Assembly (NCBI GenBank): GCA_963773835.1
Contig: CAVZCQ010000001.1
Location: 248,001 to 312,000 of the forward strand
Length of the DNA stretch: 64,000 nt
Direction: 5' to 3'
Origin: JOPF136 sp963773835
GTDB lineage: Bacteria; Acidobacteriota; Terriglobia; Acidiferrales; UBA7541
Numbering within the stretch: the stretch's first letter is position 1; each line of letters opens with the position of its first letter. The translations under genes and the position numbers were made by a program. This document shows, in pieces, positions 1 through 8,369 of this stretch. The notes under the pieces were generated by a model, which worked only from the letters and a program-made list of their open reading frames with translations, made no database searches and was not told the DNA's origin.

Positions 1-1
1 G

Positions 2-172
2 CCGCGGGCCGTGGCGGATTACGTGGAGGTGGTGCGCGCGGATTCGTTCGAGCCGGCGGAGCGGCTCCGCGGTGTGTGCTACGCAATGCTGGCCGTGTTT
101 TTCGGCGCCACGCGGCTGCTGGACAATATGCTTGTCCAGGAGAAGGACGGCGAATTCCTCTGCGAGCTGTAG
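2..172 (+). CDS. panC: Pantoate--beta-alanine ligase, C-terminal end (partial)
   Basis: Only the last 56 codons lie in the window; the gene starts upstream. The reading frame entering at base 2 gives DYVEVVRADSFEPAE followed by AVFFGATRLLDNML, which match the two conserved C-terminal blocks of pantothenate synthetase (DYxEVVDxxTLxP and the AxxxGxTRLIDN block). The enzyme condenses pantoate and beta-alanine using ATP in the cytoplasm to make pantothenate, the precursor of coenzyme A. The TAG stop is at 170-172. The next gene is convergent. The assignment rests on these two blocks only, because the ATP-binding part is outside the window. Confidence 0.8.
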   Translation, partial: PRAVADYVEVVRADSFEPAERLRGVCYAMLAVFFGATRLLDNMLVQEKDGEFLCEL

Positions 173-269
173 CAACGGCGCTTGATCTGCTAGCAATGTG
201 GAAGTCGAGTCCAGGCGAGCGGAACATCGCCGCCTGGAAGGCGGCGCTACCAGCGTTAGCAGCAGCCAG

Positions 270-740
270 CTATGTGCGCTTCAGTTCTTCGAGGGCTTCC
301 AGGACTTCGGCGGCGTGACCTTTGGCCGCGGCCTTCTCCCACACGCGGAGCACTTTTCCGTCCGGGCCGATCAGCACGCTGCTGCGCACGATGCCCAGGA
401 ACGATTTGCCGAGAAACGTCTTCATGCGTCGGGCGCCGTAGGCCTCGATGACGCGGAAATCCGGATCGCTGACCAGCGTGAAGTTCAGTTTGTGCTTGGC
501 GCGGAACTTCGCCATGGTGTCGGGCGGATCCGCGCTGCAGCCGACGATTGTTGTGCCCACACGGTCGAACTTCGTTTTTGCGTCACGAAACTCGGACGCT
601 TCCGTGGTTCAACCCGGGGTCAGCGCTTTCACGAAAAAATAGAGCAGAACGTTTTTCCCTTTGTAGTCCGAGAGGGAAACGGTCTGCCCGTCGTCGCTGG
701 GAAGCGTAAACGGCGGAGCCACATCACCTGGCTGTAGCAT
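270..740 (-). CDS. bcp: Selenocysteine-containing peroxiredoxin (Bcp/PrxQ type)
   Basis: From ATG at 740 the minus strand reads 156 codons in one frame with a single internal TGA at 609-611 (codon 44). The residues around it, KALTPG-U-TTEASEFRD, align with the Bcp/PrxQ active site TPGCTxEAxxFRD, so the TGA sits exactly at the peroxidatic cysteine. Thioredoxin-fold features continue on both sides: APPFTLPSDDGQTVSLSDYKG before it, and GTTIVGCSADPPDTMAKF and LIGPDGKVLRVW after it. The length is typical of Bcp (about 155 residues). The usual resolving Cys five residues on is Ser, while a Cys is present in IVGCSAD. A SECIS-like hairpin follows the TGA. The family reduces hydroperoxides in the cytoplasm with thioredoxin. 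It lies 58 bases after gatB and may be cotranscribed. An ordinary gene caller would report only the 96-codon 3' part starting at a GTG. Confidence 0.85.
580..611 (-). promoter_or_regulatory. UGA(Sec) codon and candidate bacterial SECIS hairpin
   Basis: The UGA is at 611-609. Nine bases later, bases 599-580 can fold as GCGUC-CGA, loop GUU, UCG-U-GACGC: eight base pairs with one bulged U and an apical loop that begins with GU. The loop G is 18 nt after the UGA, inside the range of about 16-37 nt reported for bacterial SECIS elements, and a GU apical loop plus a bulged U are the features SelB recognises in E. coli fdhF. Here the bulged U is on the 3' arm, unlike fdhF. The structure was folded by eye. 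Confidence 0.65.
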
Positions 741-798
741 TCATCACCTCAAATTCGTTTGCGCAGCTTTGCAGAAGCGGCCTGTCGATCGCCTCCGC

Positions 799-2289
799 TC
801 ACGAAGCCGCCAGAAGCCGTCGCAGGGCTTCGTTCACCGCCTGCGGGTTGGCCTGGCCTCGCGTGGCGCGCATCACCTGTCCGACAAGGAATTTGAACAC
901 GCCTTCGTTGCCCGCGCGATATTTTGCGGCCTGTTCCGGGTTCGCGGCTATGACGTCACGGCAGGCGCGCTCGATTTCCCCGGAATCCCGAATTTGCCGG
1001 TGTCCCTCTTCCGCGGCGATGCGGGCGGCGGGAAGGCCAGTCTCGAACATCTTCGCGAAGATGGACTTTGCGCTCGCGGCCGTCACTTCGCCGCGGTCCA
1101 CCAGCGCAATGAGTTCCGCCAGAGCCGCCGGCCGGATGCGGCTCGCGGAAATTTCCTCCCCGGCGGCATTCAGGCGGCGCAGCAGTTCCGTTTGGATCCA
1201 GTTGGCGGCGGTTTTCGCGGCGGCGCCCGCGCGGACAGTTTCCTCGAAGTAATCCGCCAGTGCGCGCGTCGCGGTCAGCACTCCCGCGTCGTAGGGCGTG
1301 ATGCCGTATTCGCGGACGAAACGTGCGCGGCGCGCCGCGGGCAGTTCGGGCATCTCTGCGCGCACGCGGGCCAGCAATTCTTCCGAAGCCTGGACGGGAA
1401 GCAGGTCCGGCTCGGGGAAGTAGCGGTAATCGTGGGCGTATTCCTTGGAGCGCATGGGCTCGGTGCGGCCTGCGGCCACGTTCCACAGGCGCGTCTCCTG
1501 CGCCACGCGCCCGCCGGATTCGAGGGTCTGTACCTGGCGCTCGATTTCGTATTCCAGGGCGTGCACCAGGTAGCGGAACGAATTCAGGTTTTTCACTTCC
1601 GCCTTCGTCCCGAAGTTTGGCTCGCCGCGGCGGCGCACGCTCACGTTGGCGTCGCAGCGGAGCGAGCCTTCCTCCATGTTGCAATCGCTCACTTCGGTGT
1701 ACAGCAAGATCTGTTTCAGCGCAGTCAGGTAGGCGTGGGCCTCCTCGGGCGAGCGGAGGTCCGGCTCGGAGACGATTTCGATGAGCGGAACGCCGCCGCG
1801 GTTGAAGTCAATGTAGGTGCTGCGCGCGGAGTCGGGGAAACCCTCGTGCATCCCCTTCGCCGCGTCGTCTTCCAGGTGCAGCCGGGTGATGCCGATGCGT
1901 TTCGAGTGCCCGTCGTGCTCGATTTCGAGCCAGCCGCCGGTGGCCAGGGGGAGCTCGTACATGGAGATTTGATAACCCTTCGGCAGGTCGGGATAAAAAT
2001 AATTCTTGCGGGCGAAGCGAGAGCGCTCCTGGACGGTGCAGTTGAGCGCGAGGGCCGCTTTCACCGCGAGTTCGAGCGCGCGGCGGTTCAGCACCGGGAG
2101 CGCTCCCGGCAGGCCCAGGCAGACGGGGCAGGTGTTGCGGTTGGGCGGGTCGCCGAACCGGGCCGAGCAGGCGCAGAAAATTTTCGACGCCGTCTTCAAT
2201 TGCACGTGCGTCTCGATCCCGATAACGGGCTCGTAGCGCGCGAGCACTTCGGGCGAGACCCCGGACGTTTCCTGCGCCGTCTTCGTCAT
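799..2289 (-). CDS. gatB: Asp-tRNA(Asn)/Glu-tRNA(Gln) amidotransferase subunit B
   Basis: The 496-residue product has the GatB signature YEPVIGIETHVQLKT near the N-terminus, a cysteine cluster (CACSARFGDPPNRNTCPVC) for the structural zinc, and NRGGVPLIEIVSEPD in the kinase-like cradle domain, followed by the C-terminal GatB/YqeY helical domain. GatB activates the misacylated Glu-tRNA(Gln) or Asp-tRNA(Asn) with ATP and accepts ammonia produced by GatA, making the correct aminoacyl-tRNA in the cytoplasm. gatA and gatC are not in the window. A consensus TATAAT lies only 11 bases before the ATG, so the 5' leader is very short. The downstream gene is the selenoprotein bcp. Confidence 0.95.
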   Translation of the reverse strand: MTKTAQETSGVSPEVLARYEPVIGIETHVQLKTASKIFCACSARFGDPPNRNTCPVCLGLPGALPVLNRRALELAVKAALALNCTVQERSRFARKNYFYPDLPKGYQISMYELPLATGGWLEIEHDGHSKRIGITRLHLEDDAAKGMHEGFPDSARSTYIDFNRGGVPLIEIVSEPDLRSPEEAHAYLTALKQILLYTEVSDCNMEEGSLRCDANVSVRRRGEPNFGTKAEVKNLNSFRYLVHALEYEIERQVQTLESGGRVAQETRLWNVAAGRTEPMRSKEYAHDYRYFPEPDLLPVQASEELLARVRAEMPELPAARRARFVREYGITPYDAGVLTATRALADYFEETVRAGAAAKTAANWIQTELLRRLNAAGEEISASRIRPAALAELIALVDRGEVTAASAKSIFAKMFETGLPAARIAAEEGHRQIRDSGEIERACRDVIAANPEQAAKYRAGNEGVFKFLVGQVMRATRGQANPQAVNEALRRLLAAS

Positions 2290-2300
2290 GGCAAACGGGA

Positions 2301-2306
2301 ATTATA
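2301..2306 (-). promoter_or_regulatory. -10 element (TATAAT) of gatB
   Basis: A perfect TATAAT on the minus strand ends 11 bases before the gatB ATG. Initiation about seven bases downstream would give a leader of only a few bases. No convincing -35 hexamer is visible at 17-bp spacing, so the site rests on the -10 alone. Confidence 0.5.
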
Positions 2307-2359
2307 GCATCCCGATTCCACGGCTACGGTTCCGGCTGCCGGCCGGGTGGAACCTGGGA

Positions 2360-4510
2360 TCAGGAGCCTCCGCCGATCCGGAGCCGCACTCCACCGCGAA
2401 CCTCGCGGCCGAAAGCAGGGAACCCCAGCACGTCCTGATATTGTTTGTCGAACAGATTCGAGCTGCGCACAAACAGCGTGGCGTGGCGGTCCACGCGGTA
2501 GGACACGGTGGTGTCGAAACGCGCGTAGCCCGGCGCGTGCGTCAGCCCCATCCCCAGAAAATCCGAATCCGTCCGTATCCCGGTGAAGTAGCCCGCCAGA
2601 TTGGCATTCACTCGCCGGGCGGACAGGTTCAGCACCACGCTGCCGGAATGCACCGGCCGATGGAACAGATGGTTGCCCGGAAGCATCGTCGGGTCGAACG
2701 CATTGGGAGACCGCAGCACGCGCGAATTGTCGTACGTGTAGTTCCCCGCGATGGACAGCCAGCGCACCGGCCGGCTTTCGACCACAACCCGCGTGCCGCG
2801 CGCGATGGCCAGATCCGTATTGAAGAACGTCCCCGTGCCGAACATGCACCCCGCCGCCGGCGCCAGAAACGCAAAACTAATGACGTCATGCAGCTCCGTG
2901 TAGAAATAGTCCGCCGAAACGCGAATCCGGTTCGAGGCCAGATGCTGCTCCAGCCCCACGTTTCCGGTGCGGCTTTGTTCCGGGCTCAGCGACGGATTGC
3001 CGGGGAAGCAGGGATCATTTCCAAACGCCTGGTCGAGCCGGGGCGCCACGATGCCCTGCGCGTAATCGCCCCGTACGCGCGTGTCGCCCCAAACTCCTTG
3101 GCTTTCCCGCAGCAGATAGGAGGCGCCGACCCGGGGAACCACCCGCGTCCCAAAACTTCCGTTGTCCTCGGCGCGCACTCCCGCTTCCAGATTCAGTCTC
3201 GGTGCCAGACGCCAGCGGGCTTCTAGAAATCCTGCCTGGTCGATTCGCTGTGCATGTTGGCCCCCCAGGCCGCTCGGGAAGCCGTTCTCCGCCTGGAAGG
3301 CGTAGCCTGCCGTCGCCGTCACCGTCGCGGTTTGATAGCTGGCCTGGGCGTTGAATCCCGCCAGATTGAACTGGCTTGTGGAGACGAAATTCGGCGCGTC
3401 GTTATCCACCCAGCGCGGCGTGGAATCCGATCCGGCCACGAGCCAGCTCCAGTGCGGGCCAGCCCGCCCGTTCCACGAAAGATTCGACGTGAAATCGTGC
3501 CGTGAATAATGCTGGGTCAGGTCCGGCGGCAGGAACAGCGTCTGGCCGGGCAGCCCCGCGTCGCTCGTATTGGCGCGAAGCGCCAGCCGTACCGAGTTCC
3601 CCTCCGAGAACGTCCATCCGAAATTGCCGGAGTACGTGCGGTTCAGGAAAAAATCATTCGGCCCCTCGCCCGCTGTGGCGAAGTAACCGAAGCCGGCCGA
3701 GTAATCGAATGGCCCCGCCAGGCCGCTCAGATCCGCCTCCCCGCGGCCCGTGCCGAACGTCCCGCCCTCGCCGGTCAGGTCCAGTTCCGGCTGTTTCGTG
3801 GCGCCGCGGCGCGTGAACACCTGGATCACGCCATCCACTGCGTCCGAGCCGTAGAGCGCGCTTTCTGCACCGTGGACGATTTCGACTTTCTCCACGTTGT
3901 CGAGCGTCATGTTCGAATAGTCCATGAAGCCGCCGGAATCGTTCACCGTGGTCCCGTCCACCAGCACTTTCGTGTGATTGGAGTTGCCGCCGTCCAAAAA
4001 CAGGCTCGTCAATCCGCCCCCGCGGCCCGTCTGCGCCAGGCTGAAGCCCGGCTGCGATTCGAGCAGGAAGGGGAGGGAAGTGGCCCCGCTCTGGTCGATC
4101 TGTTGCCGCGTCAGAATGGTTACGTGCGCGGACGATTCTCTCACCTCTTCCGGCGTGGATTGCGCAGTCACTTCCACGCTCGACGAGAGCGGGGCGAGCG
4201 CCATCGTAATGTTCAGCTCTTTCGACTCGCCGGGCCGGAGCTCCACGTCCCGTTCCACTCGCGCAAACGAAGACCGCGTCACGACGACTCTCGAGCGGCC
4301 CGCGGGGAGCGACATCCGGTATCGCCCATCCGGGCCGGAGGTGGTGTTCCCAACCTGTGCACCGCCCGGAGAAGTTGCGCTGATTCGCACACCGTCCAGC
4401 GCTCTGCCCCCGGAATCCGTAATCGTCCCGGAAAGCGTTGCGGGTTGTTGAGCATCGAGCCGGAGGGAAAACAGCAGGCAAAGCAGGGACACAGCCAGAA
4501 GACGCTTCAT
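2360..4510 (-). CDS. btuB: TonB-dependent outer-membrane receptor, probable cobalamin receptor
   Basis: The 716-residue product starts at ATG 4510 with a signal peptide (MKRLLAVSLLCLLFSLRLDA) and a good Shine-Dalgarno AGGAGG. An extended upstream frame exists but would run through the riboswitch. Residues of about 25-110 form a carboxypeptidase-regulatory-like domain (GTITDSGGRALDGVRISA), followed by a TonB plug (VLVDGTTVNDSGGF, ESALYGSDAVDGVIQVFTRR) and a long beta-barrel ending in a hydrophobic strand. Such receptors carry bulky ligands across the outer membrane using TonB/ExbBD energy. The cobalamin riboswitch in its leader and the neighbouring btuFCD-type genes make vitamin B12 or another corrinoid the likely substrate; the barrel alone does not prove it. 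Confidence 0.85.
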   Translation of the reverse strand: MKRLLAVSLLCLLFSLRLDAQQPATLSGTITDSGGRALDGVRISATSPGGAQVGNTTSGPDGRYRMSLPAGRSRVVVTRSSFARVERDVELRPGESKELNITMALAPLSSSVEVTAQSTPEEVRESSAHVTILTRQQIDQSGATSLPFLLESQPGFSLAQTGRGGGLTSLFLDGGNSNHTKVLVDGTTVNDSGGFMDYSNMTLDNVEKVEIVHGAESALYGSDAVDGVIQVFTRRGATKQPELDLTGEGGTFGTGRGEADLSGLAGPFDYSAGFGYFATAGEGPNDFFLNRTYSGNFGWTFSEGNSVRLALRANTSDAGLPGQTLFLPPDLTQHYSRHDFTSNLSWNGRAGPHWSWLVAGSDSTPRWVDNDAPNFVSTSQFNLAGFNAQASYQTATVTATAGYAFQAENGFPSGLGGQHAQRIDQAGFLEARWRLAPRLNLEAGVRAEDNGSFGTRVVPRVGASYLLRESQGVWGDTRVRGDYAQGIVAPRLDQAFGNDPCFPGNPSLSPEQSRTGNVGLEQHLASNRIRVSADYFYTELHDVISFAFLAPAAGCMFGTGTFFNTDLAIARGTRVVVESRPVRWLSIAGNYTYDNSRVLRSPNAFDPTMLPGNHLFHRPVHSGSVVLNLSARRVNANLAGYFTGIRTDSDFLGMGLTHAPGYARFDTTVSYRVDRHATLFVRSSNLFDKQYQDVLGFPAFGREVRGGVRLRIGGGS

Positions 4511-4609
4511 GGTTCCTCCTCTCCCTCTCGCGCGGGAGAAAAAAGGTGCGTCCCGTCCCGAGGGCTCGGGACCGAGGCTTCGGTCCTGAAGTTTCGGGAG
4601 GGACGGCCG

Positions 4610-4825
4610 GCTCTTCCGGTCTCCTGGCTCGGCGGCAGCCCCTGATGGCGGGCCTTCCCCCCCGGTGAACCGGGGAGTGGCCCGCGCGGGGCCCCGAAAT
4701 GTGGCTAGCAACACAGGGGCACGGTCCCGCAGCTGCGGGATGCCCCTACGAGCTGGCCTCGGGTTGCGTTCGCCTTACAGTCGCGCGGCGGCGACGGATT
4801 TTCACCGTCTTCCCGTGCAAAGAGC
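4610..4825 (-). promoter_or_regulatory. Cobalamin riboswitch upstream of the TonB receptor
   Basis: Read on the minus strand, the segment contains the conserved cobalamin aptamer blocks in order: GCACGGGAAGACGGTGAAAA, the GCGACTGTAA box, GGGCCACTCC, GGGGGGGAAGGC and GAGCCAGGAGACC. The ends GCUCUU (4825-4820) and AAGAGC (4615-4610) pair as P1. Downstream, GTCCCGAG and CTCGGGAC (4572-4555) form a hairpin followed after about ten bases by six Ts, and the receptor Shine-Dalgarno follows that. The expression platform could therefore act by termination or by ribosome-site occlusion. It should lower receptor expression when B12 is abundant. Confidence 0.93.
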
Positions 4826-4965
4826 TGGCGGGTGGATCGGCGCAGCGTCCGGTCCCGATGCTTCGGGACGAGACGCCGCAGGGTTGGCGATGGAGCACCG
4901 GGGTGAGCGGCGCTCCGGTTACGAGTGACAATCGATGGGGCACGACTCCGCATGGCGGGAAGCCC

Positions 4966-5844
4966 CTACTCCGACTCCGCGCCGGAAAACGTGACCTTCG
5001 GTATCCCTCGCGCCGTGTATTCGACGTACAGGAGGGTCCCGAAAACCTGCTGGAGCAGCGCCTGCTGATAGACCTCGGCGGGTTTTCCCACCCGAAGCGT
5101 TTTCCCGCGGTCGAGCAGGATGATGCGGTCCGCAAATTCCGCGGCCAGATTCAATTCGTGAGTCACCACGACGACGGCATAGCCGCGGTCGGTGGCGATG
5201 CGGCGGAGCCGGCGCAGCAGGTCCACCTGAGCGGCAATGTCCAGGTGGAGGGTGGGCTCATCGAGCAACAGCAGGAGCGGCTGCTGGGCCAGCGCCCGTG
5301 CCAGCACCACGCGCTGCTTCTCGCCTCCGGAAAGTTTGTGCATCCAGCGGCCGCGCAGGGGATCGGCGCCTGCCTCGTAGAGGGCCTGCCGCGCCACCGC
5401 CGCGTCGTCGTCGGTTTCAAACCGCAGGCCGCGGCTGTAGGGATAGCGCCCCTGCATCACGAAATCCCACACGCGCACGGGAAACAGCAGCGGCGTTTCC
5501 TGCTGAACCATGGCGATGCGCTGGGCGCGCGTGCGCAGGTCCATCCGGCTCACTTCCAGGCCTTCGAGCTTCACGCGGCCGGAAAGCGGCGCCAGCGTCC
5601 CCGCCAGCAGGCGAAGCAGAGTGGATTTGCCGCTGCCGTTTCGGCCCAGAATGGCCACCACCTCCCGCGAGCGGACGTCGAACGAAGTGGCTTCCAGCGT
5701 GAACAGCGACGCGCCTCCCTCCGGGGAATAGGCGAAACTCGCGAGGTCCACGCTGACGCGGGGCGGCTCCGGAGGAAGGGCCCGCCCCGGCGCGCCGGAA
5801 CTCGCCGCTGTGGCCTTCTCTGCAGTTTTCTCCACCGGATTCAC
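4966..5844 (-). CDS. btuD: Cobalamin/iron-siderophore type ABC transporter ATP-binding protein
   Basis: The 292-residue protein is a complete ABC ATPase: Walker A GRNGSGKST, Q-loop around VQQETPL, signature LSGGEKQRV, Walker B LLLLLDEPTLHLD and the switch His in VVVTHELN. It belongs to the FecE/BtuD/FhuC group of importer ATPases and would energise the BtuC-like permease at the inner membrane. Its ATG overlaps the permease stop by four bases (ATGA), which indicates translational coupling. Between its stop and the next riboswitch there is about 140 bp without a gene. The B12 assignment comes from the riboswitch that precedes this operon. Confidence 0.9.
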   Translation of the reverse strand: MNPVEKTAEKATAASSGAPGRALPPEPPRVSVDLASFAYSPEGGASLFTLEATSFDVRSREVVAILGRNGSGKSTLLRLLAGTLAPLSGRVKLEGLEVSRMDLRTRAQRIAMVQQETPLLFPVRVWDFVMQGRYPYSRGLRFETDDDAAVARQALYEAGADPLRGRWMHKLSGGEKQRVVLARALAQQPLLLLLDEPTLHLDIAAQVDLLRRLRRIATDRGYAVVVVTHELNLAAEFADRIILLDRGKTLRVGKPAEVYQQALLQQVFGTLLYVEYTARGIPKVTFSGAESE

Positions 5845-6860
5845 GCCATGTTTCTCCGCAGCAAGTAAATGAATACCGGTGCGCCGACGAGCGCCGTCAT
5901 GGCCCCGACCGGCAGTTGGGTGGGCGAGACGAGCGTGCGCGCGAGCGTGTCCGCGAGAACCACCGCGATGGCCCCGCCCAGCGCGGTCGCGGGGATCAGC
6001 AGCCGGTAGTCCGAGCCGAACAGCAGGCGGACCAGATGGGGCACGATGAGGCCCACGTAGCCGATGGCGCCGCTCACGGAAACGGCCAGGCCGGTGAGCA
6101 CCGAGGCGCCCAGATACACCACGAGTTTTACGCGCACCACGTCCACGCCCAGGTGCATGGCCTCCTGCTCACCGCCCAACAGGAGATTCAGGTCCGCGGC
6201 CGTCGTATAGATGGCTGCCACGCCGAGCACCAGCACCAGGAACAGCCAGCCGGTGGCCACCGGCGACGGCGTGGAAAGATCGCCCATCAGCCAGAAGGCC
6301 ATGCCGCGCAGCTCGCGGCCGGAAATCGTGGTCATCAGGAACATGATCAGCGCGGAGAGAAACGACGCGGTAATGATCCCGGCCAGCAGGAGCGCGTAGC
6401 TGTCCAGCTCGCCTCCTCGCCGGCCGAGGAAATAGACTGCCGCGGCAGCCGCAACGGCCCCGGCAAACGCCCCAAACGGCGTCGCCCCGGGCAATTGCGA
6501 CGCCCAGATGAGCGAGAGAATCGAGCCCAGGGCGGCTCCGCTCGATACTCCCAGCACGTACGGGTCGGCCAGGGGGTTGCGCAGGAGCGCCTGGAAGCTG
6601 GCCCCCGCGACGGAGAGAGAAGCCCCCACGACCATCGCCAGAACGATTCGCGGCCAGCGGATGTCCAGGATGATCAGCCGGAAGTCGCTTGAAATCTGGT
6701 CCGTGCGGCCGGTGGCGGCGTGGAAGAGCAGCGACGCGAGGTCGTACATGGAAATGGACCGTGTTCCGAATTTCAGGGAGATGAAAACCACCACCAGAAG
6801 CACGCCGGTCAGAAGCGCGCAGGTGAGCAGCAGCCGGCGCGGAGTCAGCGCGCGCATCAT
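5841..6860 (-). CDS. btuC: BtuC/FecCD-family ABC transporter permease
   Basis: The 339-residue product is highly hydrophobic, with about ten membrane segments, and has the FecCD landmarks GASLSVAGASFQALLRNPLA, DPYVLGVSSGAALG and GAIGYVGLIVPHLVRL. Proteins of this family form the homodimeric channel of importers for cobalamin, haem or siderophores. The start at 6860 (MMRALTPRR) was chosen over a longer upstream frame because it overlaps the stop of the binding-protein gene by four bases. The gene is the middle member of the btuF-btuC-btuD operon. Confidence 0.92.
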   Translation of the reverse strand: MMRALTPRRLLLTCALLTGVLLVVVFISLKFGTRSISMYDLASLLFHAATGRTDQISSDFRLIILDIRWPRIVLAMVVGASLSVAGASFQALLRNPLADPYVLGVSSGAALGSILSLIWASQLPGATPFGAFAGAVAAAAAVYFLGRRGGELDSYALLLAGIITASFLSALIMFLMTTISGRELRGMAFWLMGDLSTPSPVATGWLFLVLVLGVAAIYTTAADLNLLLGGEQEAMHLGVDVVRVKLVVYLGASVLTGLAVSVSGAIGYVGLIVPHLVRLLFGSDYRLLIPATALGGAIAVVLADTLARTLVSPTQLPVGAMTALVGAPVFIYLLRRNMA

Positions 6861-7852
6861 AGCTCGCCCCTCCGTGAAGCGGGGGGGCCTGCCGGCGCAG
6901 GCGCGAAGGCCTCCGGATGGAGTTGGCGCGCCAGGTCTTCGATGGCGTCGAGCATCCGCGGCGTGGGACGGTCGAGCGCGTCGCTCACCACGGCAAAATG
7001 GCCCTCGCGCACGGCAGCCAGGCTGCTCCACCCGGGACGTTTCTCGAGCGAATGGATGGTGGACTGCGGGTCATCCGGATGCGTTCCGGCAAACACCAGG
7101 TAGTCGGGATTTTGCCGCAGCACTTCCTCCAGGTTGATCTGCGGCCAGTCCTGCGGCACGTTCACCACGGATTCAGCGCCGGCGTGGTGGAGAGCATCGG
7201 CGATAAACGTGTGCGGGCCGGTGGAGATGATGGGGTCGAGCCACACGACGAAAAAGACGCGGCGCGCCGGCCGTCCGGCCAGCCGGCGCGAAAGTTCCGT
7301 GAGCCGCTGCTCCATCGCCGCAGCCACGGCATCACCTCGAGATTTGGCCCCCAGCACTTCGCCGAGCCGCCGCGTCGAGGCAATCACGTCCTCCACGGTG
7401 CGCGGGTCGGTGGTGTAAACCGCGATGCCCAGCCGGTCCAGTGCCTCGACCGTTTCCGGGCGGTTCAGCGCACGCGTGGCCAGCACCACATCGGGATGCA
7501 GGGACACAATCTGCTCGAGATTCGGATTGATAGGCCCGCCCACGCGCGGCCGCGCCCGCGCTTCCGCCGGGTAATCGCAGAAGTCGGTGACGCCCGCGAG
7601 CCGCGCGCCAAGACCGAGCGCGAACACCGTCTCCGTCAGGTTGGGCGCGAGCGAAACAATCCGCTGCGGCACGGCAGGGATGCGCACCAGCCGGCCGAGA
7701 TCGTCGTGGAATTCGACCAGCGACTCCGCGGCCTTCGCGGGCGCCGGGGCCGCGGGAGCCGCGGACGGAGCCGGGGGCGCGGCCTGCGCGCGCGCGGCCA
7801 GCGCGGCCAGCAGGATCCACGCGGCCGCCAGTTTCATCGTGTTGCGGTTCAT
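6857..7852 (-). CDS. btuF: Periplasmic cobalamin-binding protein (BtuF-like)
   Basis: The product has an N-terminal signal peptide (MKLAAAWILLAALAARAQA) and a Peripla_BP_2 fold: DDLGRLVRIPAVPQRIVSLA, then VVLATRALNRPETVEALDRL, and a C-terminal half with NPDYLVFAGTHPDD. This class III binding protein delivers corrinoid to the BtuCD-type transporter. MNRNTMKL at 7852 was chosen as start; ATGs at 7858 and 7837 are also possible. It is the first gene of the operon and sits behind an intrinsic terminator and a cobalamin riboswitch, which is the main reason for assigning B12 rather than haem or a siderophore as ligand. Confidence 0.88.
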   Translation of the reverse strand: MNRNTMKLAAAWILLAALAARAQAAPPAPSAAPAAPAPAKAAESLVEFHDDLGRLVRIPAVPQRIVSLAPNLTETVFALGLGARLAGVTDFCDYPAEARARPRVGGPINPNLEQIVSLHPDVVLATRALNRPETVEALDRLGIAVYTTDPRTVEDVIASTRRLGEVLGAKSRGDAVAAAMEQRLTELSRRLAGRPARRVFFVVWLDPIISTGPHTFIADALHHAGAESVVNVPQDWPQINLEEVLRQNPDYLVFAGTHPDDPQSTIHSLEKRPGWSSLAAVREGHFAVVSDALDRPTPRMLDAIEDLARQLHPEAFAPAPAGPPASRRGEL

Positions 7853-7864
7853 CCGCATCGCGCC

Positions 7865-7891
7865 AAAAAAAAACCCCATGCGAGCATGGGG
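7865..7891 (-). terminator. Rho-independent terminator between riboswitch and btuF
   Basis: On the minus strand CCCCATGC-TC-GCATGGGG (7891-7874) is a perfect GC-rich hairpin followed directly by nine Ts (7873-7865). It lies just before the btuF start and just after the aptamer, so it is the expected OFF-state terminator of the riboswitch. Confidence 0.85.
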
Positions 7892-7933
7892 CGTCCGGCC
7901 CGCGCTCTCTCTCGCGAAGAGCACTGGGGAGAA

Positions 7934-8272
7934 GCGGCTCGGGCAGGTTTCCTGGCTTTCGGCCGTCTTCGAGGGACCTTCCGGAGCTCGCTGGGAGCAT
8001 CCGAAGAGTCGCGTATCGAGGACCGAGGTCGCTGCGGCGCCGCCTGCAAAATACGAAGCAGGCTGCGCGCCCCCTTCCCGGCTGCGTCCCGCCCCGAATC
8101 TTCGGGGCCGTACACGCTGCCAGTGGGGTCCGTCCCGCCGGGCGGGACAGAAACAGCAACGGCCGATTACAGTGGCGGGACCGCGGCCGATTTTCACGGC
8201 CTTCCCTTTTGTGTCCCGTCCTTCCCGTCCCGAGGTATCGAGACGGGACGGACGGGGCGCCACCAGAGCCGA
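7934..8272 (-). promoter_or_regulatory. Cobalamin riboswitch upstream of btuFCD
   Basis: The minus strand shows AAAAGGGAAGGCCGTGAAAA, CCCGCCACTGTAA, CCACTGGCAG, CCGGGAAGGGGGC and GAAAGCCAGGAAACCTGCC in the order of the cobalamin aptamer. The flanking GGCTC and GAGCC strands can close P1. A perfect terminator follows at 7891-7865, so control is probably by premature termination when B12 is bound. One peripheral arm is enlarged by a CCCGTC/GACGGG palindrome around 8217-8255. Confidence 0.93.
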
Positions 8273-8369
8273 TCAATTGTCGCGAGCCAGTGTATGTCGC
8301 GCGCCGGGGTGTGTCAACGCAACGGGCTGCATGGCGCGAGCCTGGAGTTCGTGGCCGGACAGATGCAGA

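Noticed and set aside
585..606. Alternative hairpin right after the UGA (stem CACGGAA/TTTCGTG)
   Set aside because: It has seven pairs including one G-U, starts only two bases after the UGA and has a nine-base loop, so it fits SECIS spacing rules less well than the 599-580 hairpin.
769..2307. Long plus-strand frame opposite gatB (512 codons)
   Set aside because: It mirrors gatB on the other strand, shows no family features and is a by-product of high GC codon use.
4705..5135. Minus-strand frames overlapping the first riboswitch and btuD
   Set aside because: The region is explained by the cobalamin aptamer and the end of btuD; the frames carry no recognisable protein sequence.
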